Shown in pieces: positions 1-9,999 of a DNA stretch of 64,000 nucleotides. Numbering within the stretch: the first letter of the stretch is position 1; each line of letters begins with the position of its first letter. Both the position numbers and the translations under genes were made by a program. Below the pieces are notes generated by a model, which made no database searches, was not told the DNA's origin, and worked only from the letters and a program-made list of their open reading frames with translations. Origin of the DNA: Pseudomonas sp. GOM6 (GTDB taxonomy: Bacteria > Pseudomonadota > Gammaproteobacteria > Pseudomonadales > Pseudomonadaceae). Location of the stretch: positions 1-64,000 of the forward strand of contig NZ_JARPUS010000015.1 in NCBI RefSeq assembly GCF_029537485.1. The letters run 5' to 3'.

Positions 1-1
1 C

Positions 2-427
2 GACGGCGCCTGCAAGGGCAATCCCGGCCCGGGTGGCTGGGGGGCTTTGCTGATCTACAAGGGCGCGGAGAAGGAACTGTGGGGCGGTGAGCCCAACACC
101 ACCAATAATCGCATGGAGCTGATGGCTGCGATCTGCGCGCTGATCGCCCTGACCCGGCCTTGCGCGGTACGCCTGGTGACCGACTCGCAGTATGTGATGA
201 AAGGTATCCAGGAGTGGATGCCGAACTGGAAGAAGCGCGGCTGGAAGACCGCCAGCAAGGAGCCGGTAAAGAACGCCGACCTGTGGCAGGCGCTGGACGA
301 GCAGGTGGGTCGCCACCAGGTCGAGTGGCAATGGGTTCGCGGCCATACCGGCCATCCGGGCAACGAAAAGGCCGATCAGCTGGCCAACCGCGGCGTAGAA
401 GAAGTGAGGGCAAAGAAACATGCGTAG
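2..427 (+). CDS. rnhA: Ribonuclease HI, 5' end cut by window
   Basis: RNase HI degrades the RNA strand of RNA-DNA hybrids, including R-loops and Okazaki primers, in the cytoplasm. The visible part is 141 residues and opens with the [12 protein letters not shown] loop that carries the first catalytic Asp. The other acidic residues are visible in NNRMELMA (Glu), VTDSQYV (Asp) and NEKADQLA (Asp), so the active site is complete. The family is usually about 150 residues, so only some 7 residues and the start codon lie left of the window. The stop overlaps the dnaQ start by 8 bases, the classic rnhA-dnaQ arrangement, here co-directional as in Pseudomonas rather than divergent as in E. coli. Confidence 0.96.
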   Translation, partial: DGACKGNPGPGGWGALLIYKGAEKELWGGEPNTTNNRMELMAAICALIALTRPCAVRLVTDSQYVMKGIQEWMPNWKKRGWKTASKEPVKNADLWQALDEQVGRHQVEWQWVRGHTGHPGNEKADQLANRGVEEVRAKKHA

Positions 428-1154
428 CGTCGTACTCGACACCGAAACCACCGGCATGCCCGTCACCGATGGTCACCGCATCATCGAGATCGGCTGCGTC
501 GAGCTGGAAGGCCGACGTCTGACCGGTCGCCACTTCCACGTCTACCTCAATCCTGATCGCGAGATCGACGAGGGCGCCATCGCGGTCCACGGCATCACCA
601 ACGAGTTCGTCGCCGACAAGCCGCGTTTCAAGGATGTGGCCGACGAGTTCTTCGAGTTCATCACCGGCGCCCAGCTGATCATCCACAATGCGGCGTTCGA
701 CGTTGGCTTCATAAACAACGAATTTGCCCTGCTCGGGCAGACCGAGCGCAGCGACGTCAGTGACTATTGCGCGATTCTCGACACCCTGCTGATGGCGCGT
801 GAGCGTCACCCGGGTCAGCGCAACAACCTCGACGCCCTATGCAAACGCTACGGCGTCGACAACTCCGGCCGCGACCTGCACGGCGCACTGCTCGATGCCG
901 AGATCCTCGCCGACGTCTATCTGACCATGACGGGTGGCCAGACCCATCTGTCGTTGGCAGGGGAAGGCGGTGATGGCTCCGGCCGCGTGCTGCCCAGCCC
1001 GATCCGTCGTCTCGATCCGGGCCGCAACCTGACCCGCGTGCTGCGTGCCAGCGACGAGGAGCTGGCGGCTCATGCCGCTCGCCTGGCGATCATTGAGAAG
1101 TCGGCCGGCGGACCTTCGCTGTGGGCGCAGATGGAGGCGCCGAAAGAGTCCTGA
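420..1154 (+). CDS. dnaQ: DNA polymerase III epsilon subunit (3'-5' proofreading exonuclease)
   Basis: Epsilon is the proofreading exonuclease of the replicative polymerase core. The 244 residues match the usual length (about 243). DEDDh exonuclease motifs are all present: LDTETTG (Asp7, Glu9), HNAAFDVGF (Asp94) and HGALLDAEI (His154, Asp159). Residues 174-179 (QTHLSL) sit where E. coli epsilon carries its internal sliding-clamp binding peptide, and a short C-terminal tail for polymerase contact follows. It overlaps rnhA by 8 bases, so translational coupling is likely. A hairpin with a T run follows the stop, closing the rnhA-dnaQ unit. Confidence 0.96.
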   Translation: MRSVVLDTETTGMPVTDGHRIIEIGCVELEGRRLTGRHFHVYLNPDREIDEGAIAVHGITNEFVADKPRFKDVADEFFEFITGAQLIIHNAAFDVGFINNEFALLGQTERSDVSDYCAILDTLLMARERHPGQRNNLDALCKRYGVDNSGRDLHGALLDAEILADVYLTMTGGQTHLSLAGEGGDGSGRVLPSPIRRLDPGRNLTRVLRASDEELAAHAARLAIIEKSAGGPSLWAQMEAPKES

Positions 1155-1163
1155 TCAGGTCCG

Positions 1164-1186
1164 GGTCGCAGCCAATGCGACCTTTT
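1164..1186 (+). terminator. Intrinsic terminator after dnaQ
   Basis: A perfect 7-bp stem (GGTCGCA at 1164-1170, TGCGACC at 1176-1182) with a 5-base loop is followed by four T residues. It begins ten bases after the dnaQ stop. Confidence 0.7.
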
Positions 1187-1212
1187 CGTACAGCCTTCCG
1201 CACAGGGGGTTC

Positions 1213-1265
1213 CGCCCGTTCGGGCGAGCTTCTAACCTGAGGGGATCAGGCGCCGCAGAGCGCCT
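1213..1265 (+). promoter_or_regulatory. Two hairpins in the ldcA leader
   Basis: Upstream of ldcA there are two small perfect dyads: CGCCCG-TT-CGGGCG (1213-1226) and AGGCGC-N6-GCGCCT (1248-1265). The second ends 17 bases before the ATG, next to the ribosome binding site, so it could modulate translation. No ArgR-type operator could be recognised with confidence. Function is inference. Confidence 0.3.
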
Positions 1266-1282
1266 CCCTTCAGGAACCTCCA

Positions 1283-3523
1283 ATGTATAAAGACCTGAAC
1301 TTCCCCATTCTCATCGTCCACCGTGACATCAAGGCTGATACCGTCGCCGGCGAACGCGTCCGTGCCATCGCGCAGGAACTGAGCAAGGACGGTTTCACCA
1401 TCCTCTCCACCGCCAACTCCGCCGAGGGGCGTATCGTCGCCTCCACTCACCACGGTCTGGCCTGCATCCTGGTGGCCGCCGAGGGCGCGGGGGAGAACCA
1501 GCGCCTGCTGCAGGACATGGTCGAGCTGATCCGCATCGCCCGCGTGCGTGCGCCGCAGCTGCCGATCTTTGCCCTCGGCGAGCAGGTGACCATCGAGAAC
1601 GCGCCGGCCGACGCAATGGCCGACCTCAACCACCTGCGCGGTATCCTCTACCTGTACGAGGACACCGTATCCTTCCTCGCTCGCCAGGTGGCGCGTGCGG
1701 CGCACAACTACCTCGACGGCCTGCTGCCGCCGTTCTTCAAGGCGCTGGTGCAGCACACCGCGCAGTCCAACTATTCCTGGCACACGCCTGGCCACGGCGG
1801 CGGTGTGGCTTACCGCAAGAGTCCGGTGGGGCAGGCGTTCCACCAGTTCTTCGGCGAAAACACGCTGCGCTCCGACTTGTCCGTGTCGGTGCCCGAACTG
1901 GGCTCGCTGCTCGACCATACCGGCCCGCTGGCCGAGGCCGAGGCCCGTGCGGCACGCAACTTCGGCGCCGACCATACCTTTTTCGTCATCAACGGTACTT
2001 CGACGGCAAACAAGATCGTCTGGCACTCCATGGTCGGTCGCGACGACCTGGTGCTGGTCGATCGCAACTGCCACAAGTCGATCCTGCATTCGATCATCAT
2101 GACCGGCGCCATCCCGCTGTACCTGTGCCCGGAGCGCAACGAACTGGGCATCATCGGGCCGATTCCGCTTTCCGAATTCAGCCGCGAGTCGATCCAGGCC
2201 AAGATCGACGCCAGCCCGCTGGCCAAGGGGCGCGCGCCCAAGGTCAAGCTGGCGGTGGTGACCAACTCCACCTACGACGGCCTCTGTTACAACGCCGAGA
2301 TGGTCAAGCAGGCCCTGGGCGACTCGGTGGAGGTGCTGCACTTCGACGAGGCCTGGTACGCCTACGCTGCCTTCCACGAGTTCTATGCCGGGCGCTACGG
2401 CATGGGTACCCACTGCGACGAACATTCGCCGCTGGTTTTCAGTACCCACTCCACGCACAAGCTGCTGGCGGCCTTCAGTCAGGCGTCGATGATCCACGTG
2501 CAGGATGGTGGCGCCCGCCAGCTGGACCGCGATCGTTTCAACGAAGCCTTCATGATGCACATCTCCACGTCGCCGCAGTACGGCATCATCGCTTCGCTGG
2601 ATGTGGCCTCGGCGATGATGGAAGGCCCGGCCGGGCGCTCGCTGATTCAGGAGACCTTCGACGAAGCCTTGAGCTTTCGCCGGGCCCTGGCCAACCTGCG
2701 CCAGAACCTGGCGGCGGACGACTGGTGGTTCAGCATCTGGCAGCCGGAGCAGGCCGGTGGCGAGGGCGTGCACACCGGTGACTGGCTGCTGCAGCCCAAC
2801 GCCGACTGGCACGGCTTCGGCGATATCGCCGAGGACTATGTGCTGCTCGACCCGATCAAGGTCACCCTGGTGATGCCGGGGCTGTCCGCCGACGGCAAGC
2901 TGGCCGAGGCCGGCATTCCGGCCGCGGTGGTCAGCAAGTTCCTCTGGGAACGCGGCCTGGTGGTGGAGAAGACCGGCCTGTATTCCTTCCTGGTACTGTT
3001 CTCGATGGGCATCACCAAGGGCAAGTGGAGCACCCTGCTCACCGAGTTGCTGGAGTTCAAGCGTCTGTACGATGCCAACGTGCCGCTGCTCGATGCGCTG
3101 CCGTCGATCGCCCGCGAGGGCGGCGCGCGCTACGCCGGCATGGGCCTGCGCGATCTGTGTGACCAGTTGCACGGCTGCTACCGCGAGAACGCCACGGCCA
3201 AGGCACTCAAGCGCATGTACACGGTGCTGCCGCAGGTGGCCATCAAGCCGGCCGATGCCTACGACAAGCTGGTGCGCGGTGAGGTCGAGGCGGTGCCGAT
3301 TGAGCAGCTGGAAGGGCGTCTCGCAGCGGTGATGCTGGTGCCTTATCCGCCTGGCATCCCGCTGATCATGCCGGGCGAGCGCTTCACCGCCGAGACCCGC
3401 TCGATCATCGACTACCTGCAGTTCGCCCGCACCTTCGACAGCCAGTTCCCCGGCTTCGATGCCGATGTGCATGGACTGCAGCGCGACGGGGCGTGCTATA
3501 CCGTGGATTGCATCAAGGAATAA
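1283..3523 (+). CDS. ldcA: Lysine decarboxylase (Orn/Lys/Arg decarboxylase family)
   Basis: PLP-dependent fold-type I decarboxylase that converts a basic amino acid to its polyamine, most likely lysine to cadaverine. The 746 residues contain an N-terminal receiver-like wing domain (about 1-130), the aminotransferase core and a C-terminal domain. The Schiff-base lysine is Lys393 in STHSTHKLLAAF, preceded by the FDEAWYAYAAFH motif with the PLP-binding Asp. In P. aeruginosa the gene at this location (after rnhA-dnaQ, before an APC permease and nhaB) is ldcA, described as a lysine decarboxylase in the ArgR-controlled lysine pathway; the gene name here relies on that conserved neighbourhood and length. 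Ornithine or arginine cannot be excluded from sequence alone. The adjoining permease supports substrate/product exchange. Confidence 0.88.
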   Translation: MYKDLNFPILIVHRDIKADTVAGERVRAIAQELSKDGFTILSTANSAEGRIVASTHHGLACILVAAEGAGENQRLLQDMVELIRIARVRAPQLPIFALGEQVTIENAPADAMADLNHLRGILYLYEDTVSFLARQVARAAHNYLDGLLPPFFKALVQHTAQSNYSWHTPGHGGGVAYRKSPVGQAFHQFFGENTLRSDLSVSVPELGSLLDHTGPLAEAEARAARNFGADHTFFVINGTSTANKIVWHSMVGRDDLVLVDRNCHKSILHSIIMTGAIPLYLCPERNELGIIGPIPLSEFSRESIQAKIDASPLAKGRAPKVKLAVVTNSTYDGLCYNAEMVKQALGDSVEVLHFDEAWYAYAAFHEFYAGRYGMGTHCDEHSPLVFSTHSTHKLLAAFSQASMIHVQDGGARQLDRDRFNEAFMMHISTSPQYGIIASLDVASAMMEGPAGRSLIQETFDEALSFRRALANLRQNLAADDWWFSIWQPEQAGGEGVHTGDWLLQPNADWHGFGDIAEDYVLLDPIKVTLVMPGLSADGKLAEAGIPAAVVSKFLWERGLVVEKTGLYSFLVLFSMGITKGKWSTLLTELLEFKRLYDANVPLLDALPSIAREGGARYAGMGLRDLCDQLHGCYRENATAKALKRMYTVLPQVAIKPADAYDKLVRGEVEAVPIEQLEGRLAAVMLVPYPPGIPLIMPGERFTAETRSIIDYLQFARTFDSQFPGFDADVHGLQRDGACYTVDCIKE

Positions 3524-3563
3524 CGCCGGTCAGGTGGCCGGGCCTGTGCAATCCGGGGGAAAT

Positions 3564-4907
3564 ATGGCTCAGGAGCAGAGCAGCAAGGGCGAGATGGGGT
3601 TCTGGACCTGCAGTGCCCTGGTGATCGGCAACATGGTGGGGTCGGGGGTGTTCCTGCTGCCCGCCAGCCTGACACCCTACGGCGGTCTGAGCCTGATCGG
3701 CTGGCTGGTGTCGAGCGCTGGCGCAATATTGCTGGCGCTGACCTTCTCGCGCCTGGCACGTTTCGACCCGGCCGCCGGCGGACCCTACGCCTATACCCGC
3801 GATGCCTTCGGCAGCTTCGCCGGCTACCTGTGCGCCTGGATCTACTGGATGGCCGCCTGGATCGGCAATGCGGCGATCTCGGTGACCCTGGTCGGCTACC
3901 TGCAGGTGTTCCTGCCGGTGCTGCGCGACCCTGTGCTGATGGTCAGCACGGCCATCGGCGCGATCTGGCTGTGCACCCTGATCAACCTGCGTGGCATCCG
4001 CTCTTTCGCGGTGGCGCAGAACATCCTCACCCTGCTCAAGTTGGTGCCGCTGCTGCTAGTCGGCCTGCTTGGCTGGTTCTATTTCAACCCGAGCTACCTG
4101 CGCATTCCCGAGCCCGCCGCGCTGCCGGGTGGCGGTTACGTGCAGGCCATCGCCACCACGGCGGCACTCACCCTGTGGTCGTTCATCGGCCTGGAGTCGG
4201 CGACTGTGCCGGCCGAGCACGTGCGTGACCCACGCCGTACTATCCCGCGCGCCACCCTGTTCGGCACTGTTGTGGCGGCGGTGGTGTACATCCTCTCCAA
4301 CACGGCGGTGCAGGGCATCCTGTCGCCCGATGTGCTGGCCCACTCCAGCGCGCCTTTCGCCGATGCGGCACGGGTAATGTTCGGCGACTGGGGCTACTAC
4401 TTCATCGCCGGCGGCGCGGTGATTGCCTGCCTCGGTGCGCTCAATGGCTGGGTGCTGCTGCAGGGGCAGATTCCCATGGCGCCGGCGCGTGACGGCCTGT
4501 TTCCGGCGGTGCTGGCCAGGACCAGCCGGCGCGGCGTACCGGCCCATGGCATGCTGATCTCGGGTGTGCTGGTGACCCTGCTGGTGCTGGTGAACGGGCA
4601 GGGCGAGCTGGTCGAGGTGTTCAACGTGATCATCCTGCTCGGCACCATGGCCGGGGTAGTGCCCTATGTGCTGTGTGCCGCCGCGCTGCTGCACCTGCTG
4701 GCGACCCGGCCCGACGGTTTCGGTGAGCGGGAGCGCGGGCGGCAGCTGCTGGTCGGCAGCTGCGCCTTCATCTACTCGGTGTGGGCGCTCTACGGCACCG
4801 GCGAGCAGGCAGTGTTCTGGGGCTTTCTGGTGATGATGGTCGGCATTCCGCTCTACACCTGGCGGCAGTGGCGAAACCGGCTGCAGTCCGTCATAGCCAA
4901 TGACTGA
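3564..4907 (+). CDS. APC-family basic amino acid/polyamine antiporter
   Basis: A 447-residue inner-membrane protein with about twelve hydrophobic segments. The N-terminus has [15 protein letters not shown], the substrate-binding signature of the AdiC/CadB/PotE branch, and [17 protein letters not shown] in TM6 with a Glu typical of these exchangers. It probably swaps external lysine (or arginine) for the decarboxylation product of the enzyme encoded 40 bases upstream. I start at ATG 3564, preceded by GGGGGA with good spacing; a longer open frame upstream overlaps ldcA and has no signal. Its 3' end overlaps the convergent nhaB by 17 bases. The exact substrate is inferred from context. Confidence 0.87.
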   Translation: MAQEQSSKGEMGFWTCSALVIGNMVGSGVFLLPASLTPYGGLSLIGWLVSSAGAILLALTFSRLARFDPAAGGPYAYTRDAFGSFAGYLCAWIYWMAAWIGNAAISVTLVGYLQVFLPVLRDPVLMVSTAIGAIWLCTLINLRGIRSFAVAQNILTLLKLVPLLLVGLLGWFYFNPSYLRIPEPAALPGGGYVQAIATTAALTLWSFIGLESATVPAEHVRDPRRTIPRATLFGTVVAAVVYILSNTAVQGILSPDVLAHSSAPFADAARVMFGDWGYYFIAGGAVIACLGALNGWVLLQGQIPMAPARDGLFPAVLARTSRRGVPAHGMLISGVLVTLLVLVNGQGELVEVFNVIILLGTMAGVVPYVLCAAALLHLLATRPDGFGERERGRQLLVGSCAFIYSVWALYGTGEQAVFWGFLVMMVGIPLYTWRQWRNRLQSVIAND

Positions 4908-6393
4908 CTGCCCACCAGCCTAGACCGCCCATGACTAGGGTGTAGGGTATGGCCATCCAGACCATGCGGCCGTAGGACAGGCGGATCAGCGGGGCGATGG
5001 CGGAGGTCAGCAGGAACAGGAAGGCGGCCTGACCATTGGGCGTTGCCACGCTGGGCAGATTGGTGCCCGTGTTGATGGCGATAGCCAAGGTGTCGAAATG
5101 CTCGCGGCTCATGTTGCCGGCCAGGAAGGCCTGCTTCACCTCGCTGATATAGATCGTGGCAACGAATACGTTGTCGCTGATGGCCGAGAGCAGGCCGTTG
5201 GCGATGAAAAGCATGCCCGGTTGCTGCTCCTGAGGCAGTGCCAGTACCCACTCGATGATGGGGCTGAACAGGTGCTGCTCATGGATGACCGCCACTACAG
5301 CAAAGAACACCACCAGAAGCGCTGTAAACGGTAATGCTTCCTGGAATGCTCGGCCGATCTGGTGTTCGTCGGTGATGCCGTTGAAGGCGGTGATCAGCAC
5401 GATGACCAGTAGGCCGATCAGGCCGACTTCCGCAACATGGAAGGCCAGACCGAGGATCAGGATAAGCGCAGCCGCGCCCTGCACCAGCAGGGCTGCGCAC
5501 TGGGCGTGGGTGCGGTGGCTGTCCTCTTCGCGAGCGTGGTCGGCCAGCACCTGACGTACAGCCGAAGGCAGGCGGGTGCCGTAGCCGAACCAGCGCAGTT
5601 GCTCCAGCAGTACACAGGTCGCCAGGCCGGCGGCCAGCACCGGCATCGACACGGGGGCCATGCGGCTAAAGAACTCGCCAAAGTGCCAGCCCGCTTCATG
5701 CCCGATCAGCAGGTTCTGCGGTTCGCCAACCAGGGTGCACACGCCGCCCAGAGCGGTTCCAACGGCGCCGTGCATGAGCAGGCTGCGCAGGAAGGCACGA
5801 AACTGTTCAAGATCCTCGCGGTGCAATTCCACCACTTCATGATCGCTGTTTACGCCGATTTCTTCGCGGGGGTTCTTGCCTGAGGCAACCCGGTGGTAGA
5901 CCGAGAAGAAGCCAACGCCAACGCTGATAATCACGGCGGTGACGGTCAGTGCATCGAGAAAGGCTGATAGAAAAGCGGAGAAAAGGCAGAACAGCAGTGA
6001 CAGCAGGGCCTTGGAACGCACACCCAGCAGCAGGCGGGAGAAGATGAAGAGCAGCAGGTCCTTCATGAAGTAAATGCCTGCCACCATGAACATCAGCAGC
6101 AACAGAACCGGGAAATTGTGCACCAGTTCTTCATACAGGGCCTTGGGAGTGGCTAGCTCCAATAACAGCGCCTGCAACACCAGAAGACCACCAGGTTGCA
6201 GGGGATAGCACTTGAGCGCCATGGCCAGGGTAAAGATGAACTCGCCCACCAGCAGCCAGCCGGTGATGGCAGGGCCGAGACTCCACAACACCATGGGGTT
6301 GACGATCAGGAACAGGACGATGGCCAGCTTGTACCAGTGCGGCGAGTTGCCCAGAAAGTTGTGCATCAGGGCGCTGGCGAGTGATCTCTGCAT
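4891..6393 (-). CDS. nhaB: Na+/H+ antiporter NhaB
   Basis: Inner-membrane sodium/proton antiporter for Na+ extrusion and pH homeostasis. The 500-residue length is exactly that expected of Pseudomonas NhaB. The N-terminal [14 protein letters not shown], the [20 protein letters not shown] stretch and the [14 protein letters not shown] helix are typical of this family, with roughly twelve membrane spans. ATG 6393 is preceded by a G-rich Shine-Dalgarno on the minus strand. It converges on the APC permease (17-base overlap) and diverges from the crotonase gene across a 221-base intergenic region. No specific regulator site was recognised. Confidence 0.94.
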   Translation of the reverse strand: MQRSLASALMHNFLGNSPHWYKLAIVLFLIVNPMVLWSLGPAITGWLLVGEFIFTLAMALKCYPLQPGGLLVLQALLLELATPKALYEELVHNFPVLLLLMFMVAGIYFMKDLLLFIFSRLLLGVRSKALLSLLFCLFSAFLSAFLDALTVTAVIISVGVGFFSVYHRVASGKNPREEIGVNSDHEVVELHREDLEQFRAFLRSLLMHGAVGTALGGVCTLVGEPQNLLIGHEAGWHFGEFFSRMAPVSMPVLAAGLATCVLLEQLRWFGYGTRLPSAVRQVLADHAREEDSHRTHAQCAALLVQGAAALILILGLAFHVAEVGLIGLLVIVLITAFNGITDEHQIGRAFQEALPFTALLVVFFAVVAVIHEQHLFSPIIEWVLALPQEQQPGMLFIANGLLSAISDNVFVATIYISEVKQAFLAGNMSREHFDTLAIAINTGTNLPSVATPNGQAAFLFLLTSAIAPLIRLSYGRMVWMAIPYTLVMGGLGWWAVSHWL

Positions 6394-6614
6394 CTGTGTT
6401 TCCCCCAGGTCAAAGGCCGAGCATCCCAGCTCAGTTCCAAGTAGATCAAGCGTTTAACGGATATAGTCAGAAATCTTCTCAGCTTTGCTAGCGTGTTCTG
6501 CGTCACAGTGGCCGGCATCGACTTTTATCGCGTGCTTGTTATAGTGGGCCGATATATTCCAAAACAATACATCTATGTGCACCCCGGCGTGCTTTGCCTG
6601 TGAGGATGATCTGC

Positions 6615-7427
6615 GTGCCTGAATACAAAGCTTTCCGCGTCGAACTGCTCGACAAGATCGCCCATGTGCAGATCAATCGTCCCGACAAAATCAATGCGAT
6701 GAACGTCGACTTCTGGGAAGAGATCATCGAGATCTTCCGCTGGGTCGATGACACCGATGCGGTACGTGTGGTCGTCCTGTCCGGTGCTGGCAAGCACTTC
6801 TCCTCCGGTATCGATCTGATGCTGCTGGCCCAAGCCGGCAGCCAGCTGGGCAAGGATGTAGGGCGCAATGCCGAGGCGCTGCGCCGCAAGATCCTCCAGC
6901 TGCAAGCCTCCTTCAACGCCGTGGACAACTGTCGCAAGCCGGTTCTGGCCGCTGTCCAGGGCTACTGCCTGGGGGGCGCCATCGACCTGATTTCGGCCTG
7001 CGACATGCGTTACAGCACGGTGGATGCGCAGTTCTCGATCAAGGAAATCGACATGGGCATGGCGGCCGATGTCGGCACGTTGCAGCGTCTGCCGCGGATC
7101 ATCGGTGACGGCATGATGCGTGAACTGGCCTATACCGGCCGCACCATCGATGGCGCCGAAGCGCAGCGCATCAACCTGGTCAATCGCACCTATGCCACCC
7201 AGGAAGAACTGCTGGATGGCGTATTGGCCATTGCCCGCGAGATAGCCGAGAAGTCGCCTATCGCCATTCGTGGCACCAAGCACATGATCCGCTATATGCG
7301 TGACCACCGCGTCGACGATGGTCTGGAATACGTCGCCAACTGGAACGCCGCCATGCTGCAGTCCGCCGACCTGCGGGTGGCGATGGCCGCGCATATGAGC
7401 AAGCAGAAACCGGAATTCGCCGACTGA
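6615..7427 (+). CDS. Enoyl-CoA hydratase/isomerase family, dienoyl-CoA isomerase type
   Basis: A 270-residue crotonase-fold enzyme acting on acyl-CoA in beta-oxidation. The oxyanion-hole segments are GAGKHFSSGIDL and GYCLGGAIDL. The sequence KEIDMGMAADVGTLQRLP is nearly identical to the signature of mammalian delta(3,5)-delta(2,4)-dienoyl-CoA isomerase (ECH1); the equivalents of its Asp176/Glu196/Asp204 are Asp124, Glu144 and Asp152 with the same spacing. So the likely job is shifting double bonds of unsaturated fatty acids rather than hydration. I chose GTG 6615 because TGAGGA lies eight bases upstream; ATG 6606 and TTG 6594 are alternatives. It directly precedes fimL, as in P. aeruginosa. 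Confidence 0.88.
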   Translation: MPEYKAFRVELLDKIAHVQINRPDKINAMNVDFWEEIIEIFRWVDDTDAVRVVVLSGAGKHFSSGIDLMLLAQAGSQLGKDVGRNAEALRRKILQLQASFNAVDNCRKPVLAAVQGYCLGGAIDLISACDMRYSTVDAQFSIKEIDMGMAADVGTLQRLPRIIGDGMMRELAYTGRTIDGAEAQRINLVNRTYATQEELLDGVLAIAREIAEKSPIAIRGTKHMIRYMRDHRVDDGLEYVANWNAAMLQSADLRVAMAAHMSKQKPEFAD

Positions 7428-7455
7428 TCGCAGTCTAGAGAGGTTCAGCAGACCT

Positions 7456-9129
7456 ATGGTCACTGGAGCGACATCCCTGAGCCTGGTGCGTGATGAGCTG
7501 TTCACCACCATGGAAGAGACCGAACAGAGTCTCGAACACTTCATTGCCGAGCGTAACAATGGCAGCCTGCTGCAGCAGGCTGTGGAAAACCTGCAGCAGG
7601 TGCGCGGCACGCTCAACCTGATCGAGCTGGCTGGCGCCGAGTTGCTGGCTCAGGAAGTGCTGCAACAGGCGACGGATATCCCCACGGGAGCCGGTGAGGA
7701 GCGCGACGGTCAGCTCGCTGCTCTGAGCAATGCACTGTATGTGCTGCGCCGTTACCTGGAAAACGTGGATGCTCATCGCCAGGAAATGCCCGAACTGCTG
7801 CTGCCGGCGATCAACGATCTGCGTCAGGCCTGCGGTCAGCAGCCCTTGCCAGAAAGTTTCTTCTTCAGTGTGCGTCTCGATCATGCACGCCCGGCTGGAG
7901 TACCGGCTGCGGCGGTGAGCGTTGAAGCCGTTCGCCGTCTGCGCCATATGTACCAGGTAGGCCTGCTCGGTTTCATCCGTGAAGACAACACTCAGGCCAG
8001 CCTCAAACTGATGTTGCGGGCACTGGCGCGCCTGGACAGCCTGTTTATCGATAAGCCTGCTGGTCGTTTGTACTGGGTTGGCGCCGCAGCTCTGGAGTCG
8101 CAGCTCGATGGTCAGCTGCTGCCGCGCAAGTCGCGCAAGCAGCTGTTCTCCCGGTTGGATCGCGAAATCAAGCAGGCGCTTGCCAGTAATGGCAGCTACG
8201 AGCTGCCACGCAGCCTGCTCAAGGAGCTGCTGTATCTGGTTGCGCTGGCGGACAGCCGTGGCCCGCATGCGGCAAGCGTGCACGAGGCTTTCGGGCTGGC
8301 ACCGCTGCCTTTCACCGATCATCTGCTCGACGAGGAATATCAACGCCTTTCCGGGCCGGGGCAGGGCGTTATGCGCTCCCTGTCTTCAGCCATCCGTGAG
8401 GAACTGGCGAGTGCCAAGGATCTGCTCGATCTGATCGAACGAGGTACGGCGCAGCCCGACAGCTTCAGCAGCCTGCATGCCCTGCTGGGCAAAATGGCCA
8501 AGACCCTGAGCATGGTTGGCCTGAGTTCGGCAGCCAATGCGTTACATGTGCAGCTGCCGGTTGTTGGTGCCTGGAGCGAGAACAACCCAGCCCAGGCCGA
8601 TGAGTTACATCGCCTGGCCGAGGCTGTGCTGTACGTTGAAAGCATGGTGGCCAGTCTGGAGCGTGGCGAGCAGCGTAGTTCACGCCCGGCGCCGGTGGCT
8701 CCGGGTGACGAGGGCGAGTCTTTTGCCGCCCATCAGTTGATCGAGGCGCGCATTGTGGTGATCGATGAGGCCCAGGGCGGCCTGGCGCTGGCCAAGCGTG
8801 CCATCACCTCTTATCTGGAGTCGGGTGGCGACCGCATGCACCTGGCTAACGTACCTGTCAGCCTGCAGGCGGTGCGTGGTGGTATGTGGTTCCTTAACCA
8901 GGAGCGGGCGGCCAGGCTGATCGGCCTGTGTGCCGAATACATCCAGAAGCAGATGATCGATGTCCCGCAGATGCCGTCCGAGCAGATGCTGGAAACCCTC
9001 GCTGATGCCCTGAGCAGCCTGGAGTACTACCTGGAAGCTGGCGCTGTGCTGCGCCCGGAGACCACACCGAGCGTGCTTGATCTGGCCGAGGAGAGTGTCC
9101 GTGCCCTCGGTCTTTCGGTAGCTGCCTGA
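7456..9129 (+). CDS. fimL: FimL, type IV pilus/virulence regulator (HPt-like)
   Basis: A 557-residue cytoplasmic protein lacking membrane segments, matching Pseudomonas FimL in length and position between the crotonase gene and nudC. In P. aeruginosa FimL resembles the N-terminus of the chemosensory kinase ChpA but its HPt-like modules lack a phosphorylatable His; it promotes cAMP synthesis through CyaB and is needed for twitching motility. The sequence is helical and rich in Leu/Glu, for example [20 protein letters not shown] at the start and [12 protein letters not shown] at the end. The stop and the nudC start share one base (TGATG), implying coupled translation. Assignment rests on synteny and overall composition. 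Confidence 0.85.
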   Translation: MVTGATSLSLVRDELFTTMEETEQSLEHFIAERNNGSLLQQAVENLQQVRGTLNLIELAGAELLAQEVLQQATDIPTGAGEERDGQLAALSNALYVLRRYLENVDAHRQEMPELLLPAINDLRQACGQQPLPESFFFSVRLDHARPAGVPAAAVSVEAVRRLRHMYQVGLLGFIREDNTQASLKLMLRALARLDSLFIDKPAGRLYWVGAAALESQLDGQLLPRKSRKQLFSRLDREIKQALASNGSYELPRSLLKELLYLVALADSRGPHAASVHEAFGLAPLPFTDHLLDEEYQRLSGPGQGVMRSLSSAIREELASAKDLLDLIERGTAQPDSFSSLHALLGKMAKTLSMVGLSSAANALHVQLPVVGAWSENNPAQADELHRLAEAVLYVESMVASLERGEQRSSRPAPVAPGDEGESFAAHQLIEARIVVIDEAQGGLALAKRAITSYLESGGDRMHLANVPVSLQAVRGGMWFLNQERAARLIGLCAEYIQKQMIDVPQMPSEQMLETLADALSSLEYYLEAGAVLRPETTPSVLDLAEESVRALGLSVAA

Positions 9130-9962
9130 TGGCACGTGGCTGGCAGACTACACCTTTGCTGGACAATGCTCAGCCGGGTGGTTGGGCGTTGGTGCGCAGC
9201 CCGCAGGGTTTTCTGGTCGATGCCAACGGGGTGCTGTTTCCGCGCGAGTGGCTGAAGCGTCAGGACCTGCCCATTTGCGATGAGCAGGGGCTGGGGCAGT
9301 TCGACGACCAGCCCGTGTGGCTGCTGTCACTGGATCATCCGGTCATGCCCGAGGGCTGCTTCTGGCAGAGCCTGCGACAGTTCATGTTGCAGGCCGACTA
9401 TCCGACTTTCCGTATGCTGGCCTTTGCCGAGCAGGTGGGTACCTGGCGGAGCAATCATCGCTTTTGTGGTCGTTGTGGCTCGCCCACCCAGCAGGTGGCC
9501 GGTGAGCGCTGCATGCGTTGCCCCGAATGTGGCCTGGACAGCTATGCGCGTATCTCGCCCAGCATGATCGTGCTGGTCACCCGGGGCGACGAAATCCTGC
9601 TGGCGCGTTCGCCACGCTTTGTCGCCGGTGTCTACAGTACCCTGGCCGGTTTCGTCGAACCTGGTGAGTCCGCCGAAGAGTGCGTCGCCCGTGAGGTGCG
9701 CGAAGAGGTGGGCATCGAGGTGCACAACCTGCATTACCTCGGCAGCCAGGGCTGGCCCTTTCCGCATTCACTGATGCTGGGTTTCCATGCTGAATATGCC
9801 GGCGGCGAGATAGTGCCGCAGGCAGACGAAATCGAAGACGCTGCGTGGTTTCCCATCGACAACCTGCCGCCGCTCCCGATGCAGCGCTCCATCGCTCGCT
9901 ATCTGATCGATCTCTACGTGGCTCGCCGCCTGGGCCAGCCTGAGCCTCAGCTGCATCGCTGA
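9129..9962 (+). CDS. nudC: NAD(H) pyrophosphatase / NAD-RNA decapping Nudix hydrolase
   Basis: Hydrolyses NADH or NAD+ to NMN(H) and AMP; the E. coli homologue also removes NAD caps from RNA. The 277-residue protein has a four-Cys zinc ribbon (Cys113, Cys116, Cys131, Cys134, with an extra Cys128), a complete Nudix box starting at GFVEPGES (about 174) with REVREEVG, and the NADH-specific SQGWPFPHS motif at about 206-214. The start codon overlaps the fimL stop by one base. It ends 37 bases before the convergent TSUP gene; no intrinsic terminator is obvious between them. Confidence 0.95.
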   Translation: MARGWQTTPLLDNAQPGGWALVRSPQGFLVDANGVLFPREWLKRQDLPICDEQGLGQFDDQPVWLLSLDHPVMPEGCFWQSLRQFMLQADYPTFRMLAFAEQVGTWRSNHRFCGRCGSPTQQVAGERCMRCPECGLDSYARISPSMIVLVTRGDEILLARSPRFVAGVYSTLAGFVEPGESAEECVAREVREEVGIEVHNLHYLGSQGWPFPHSLMLGFHAEYAGGEIVPQADEIEDAAWFPIDNLPPLPMQRSIARYLIDLYVARRLGQPEPQLHR

Positions 9963-9999
9963 TTTCAGCGGCTGTGGCTGGCGCGGGTGCCCGGCATGA

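Noticed and set aside
1232-3472. A 746-codon open frame antisense to ldcA
   Set aside because: Its composition (His/Arg/Gln/Val-rich) is that of a reverse-complement shadow in high-GC DNA, while the sense frame has complete decarboxylase motifs.
6536-6558. TTGTTA and TATATT upstream of the crotonase gene as -35/-10
   Set aside because: Spacer of 11 bases is incompatible with sigma70.
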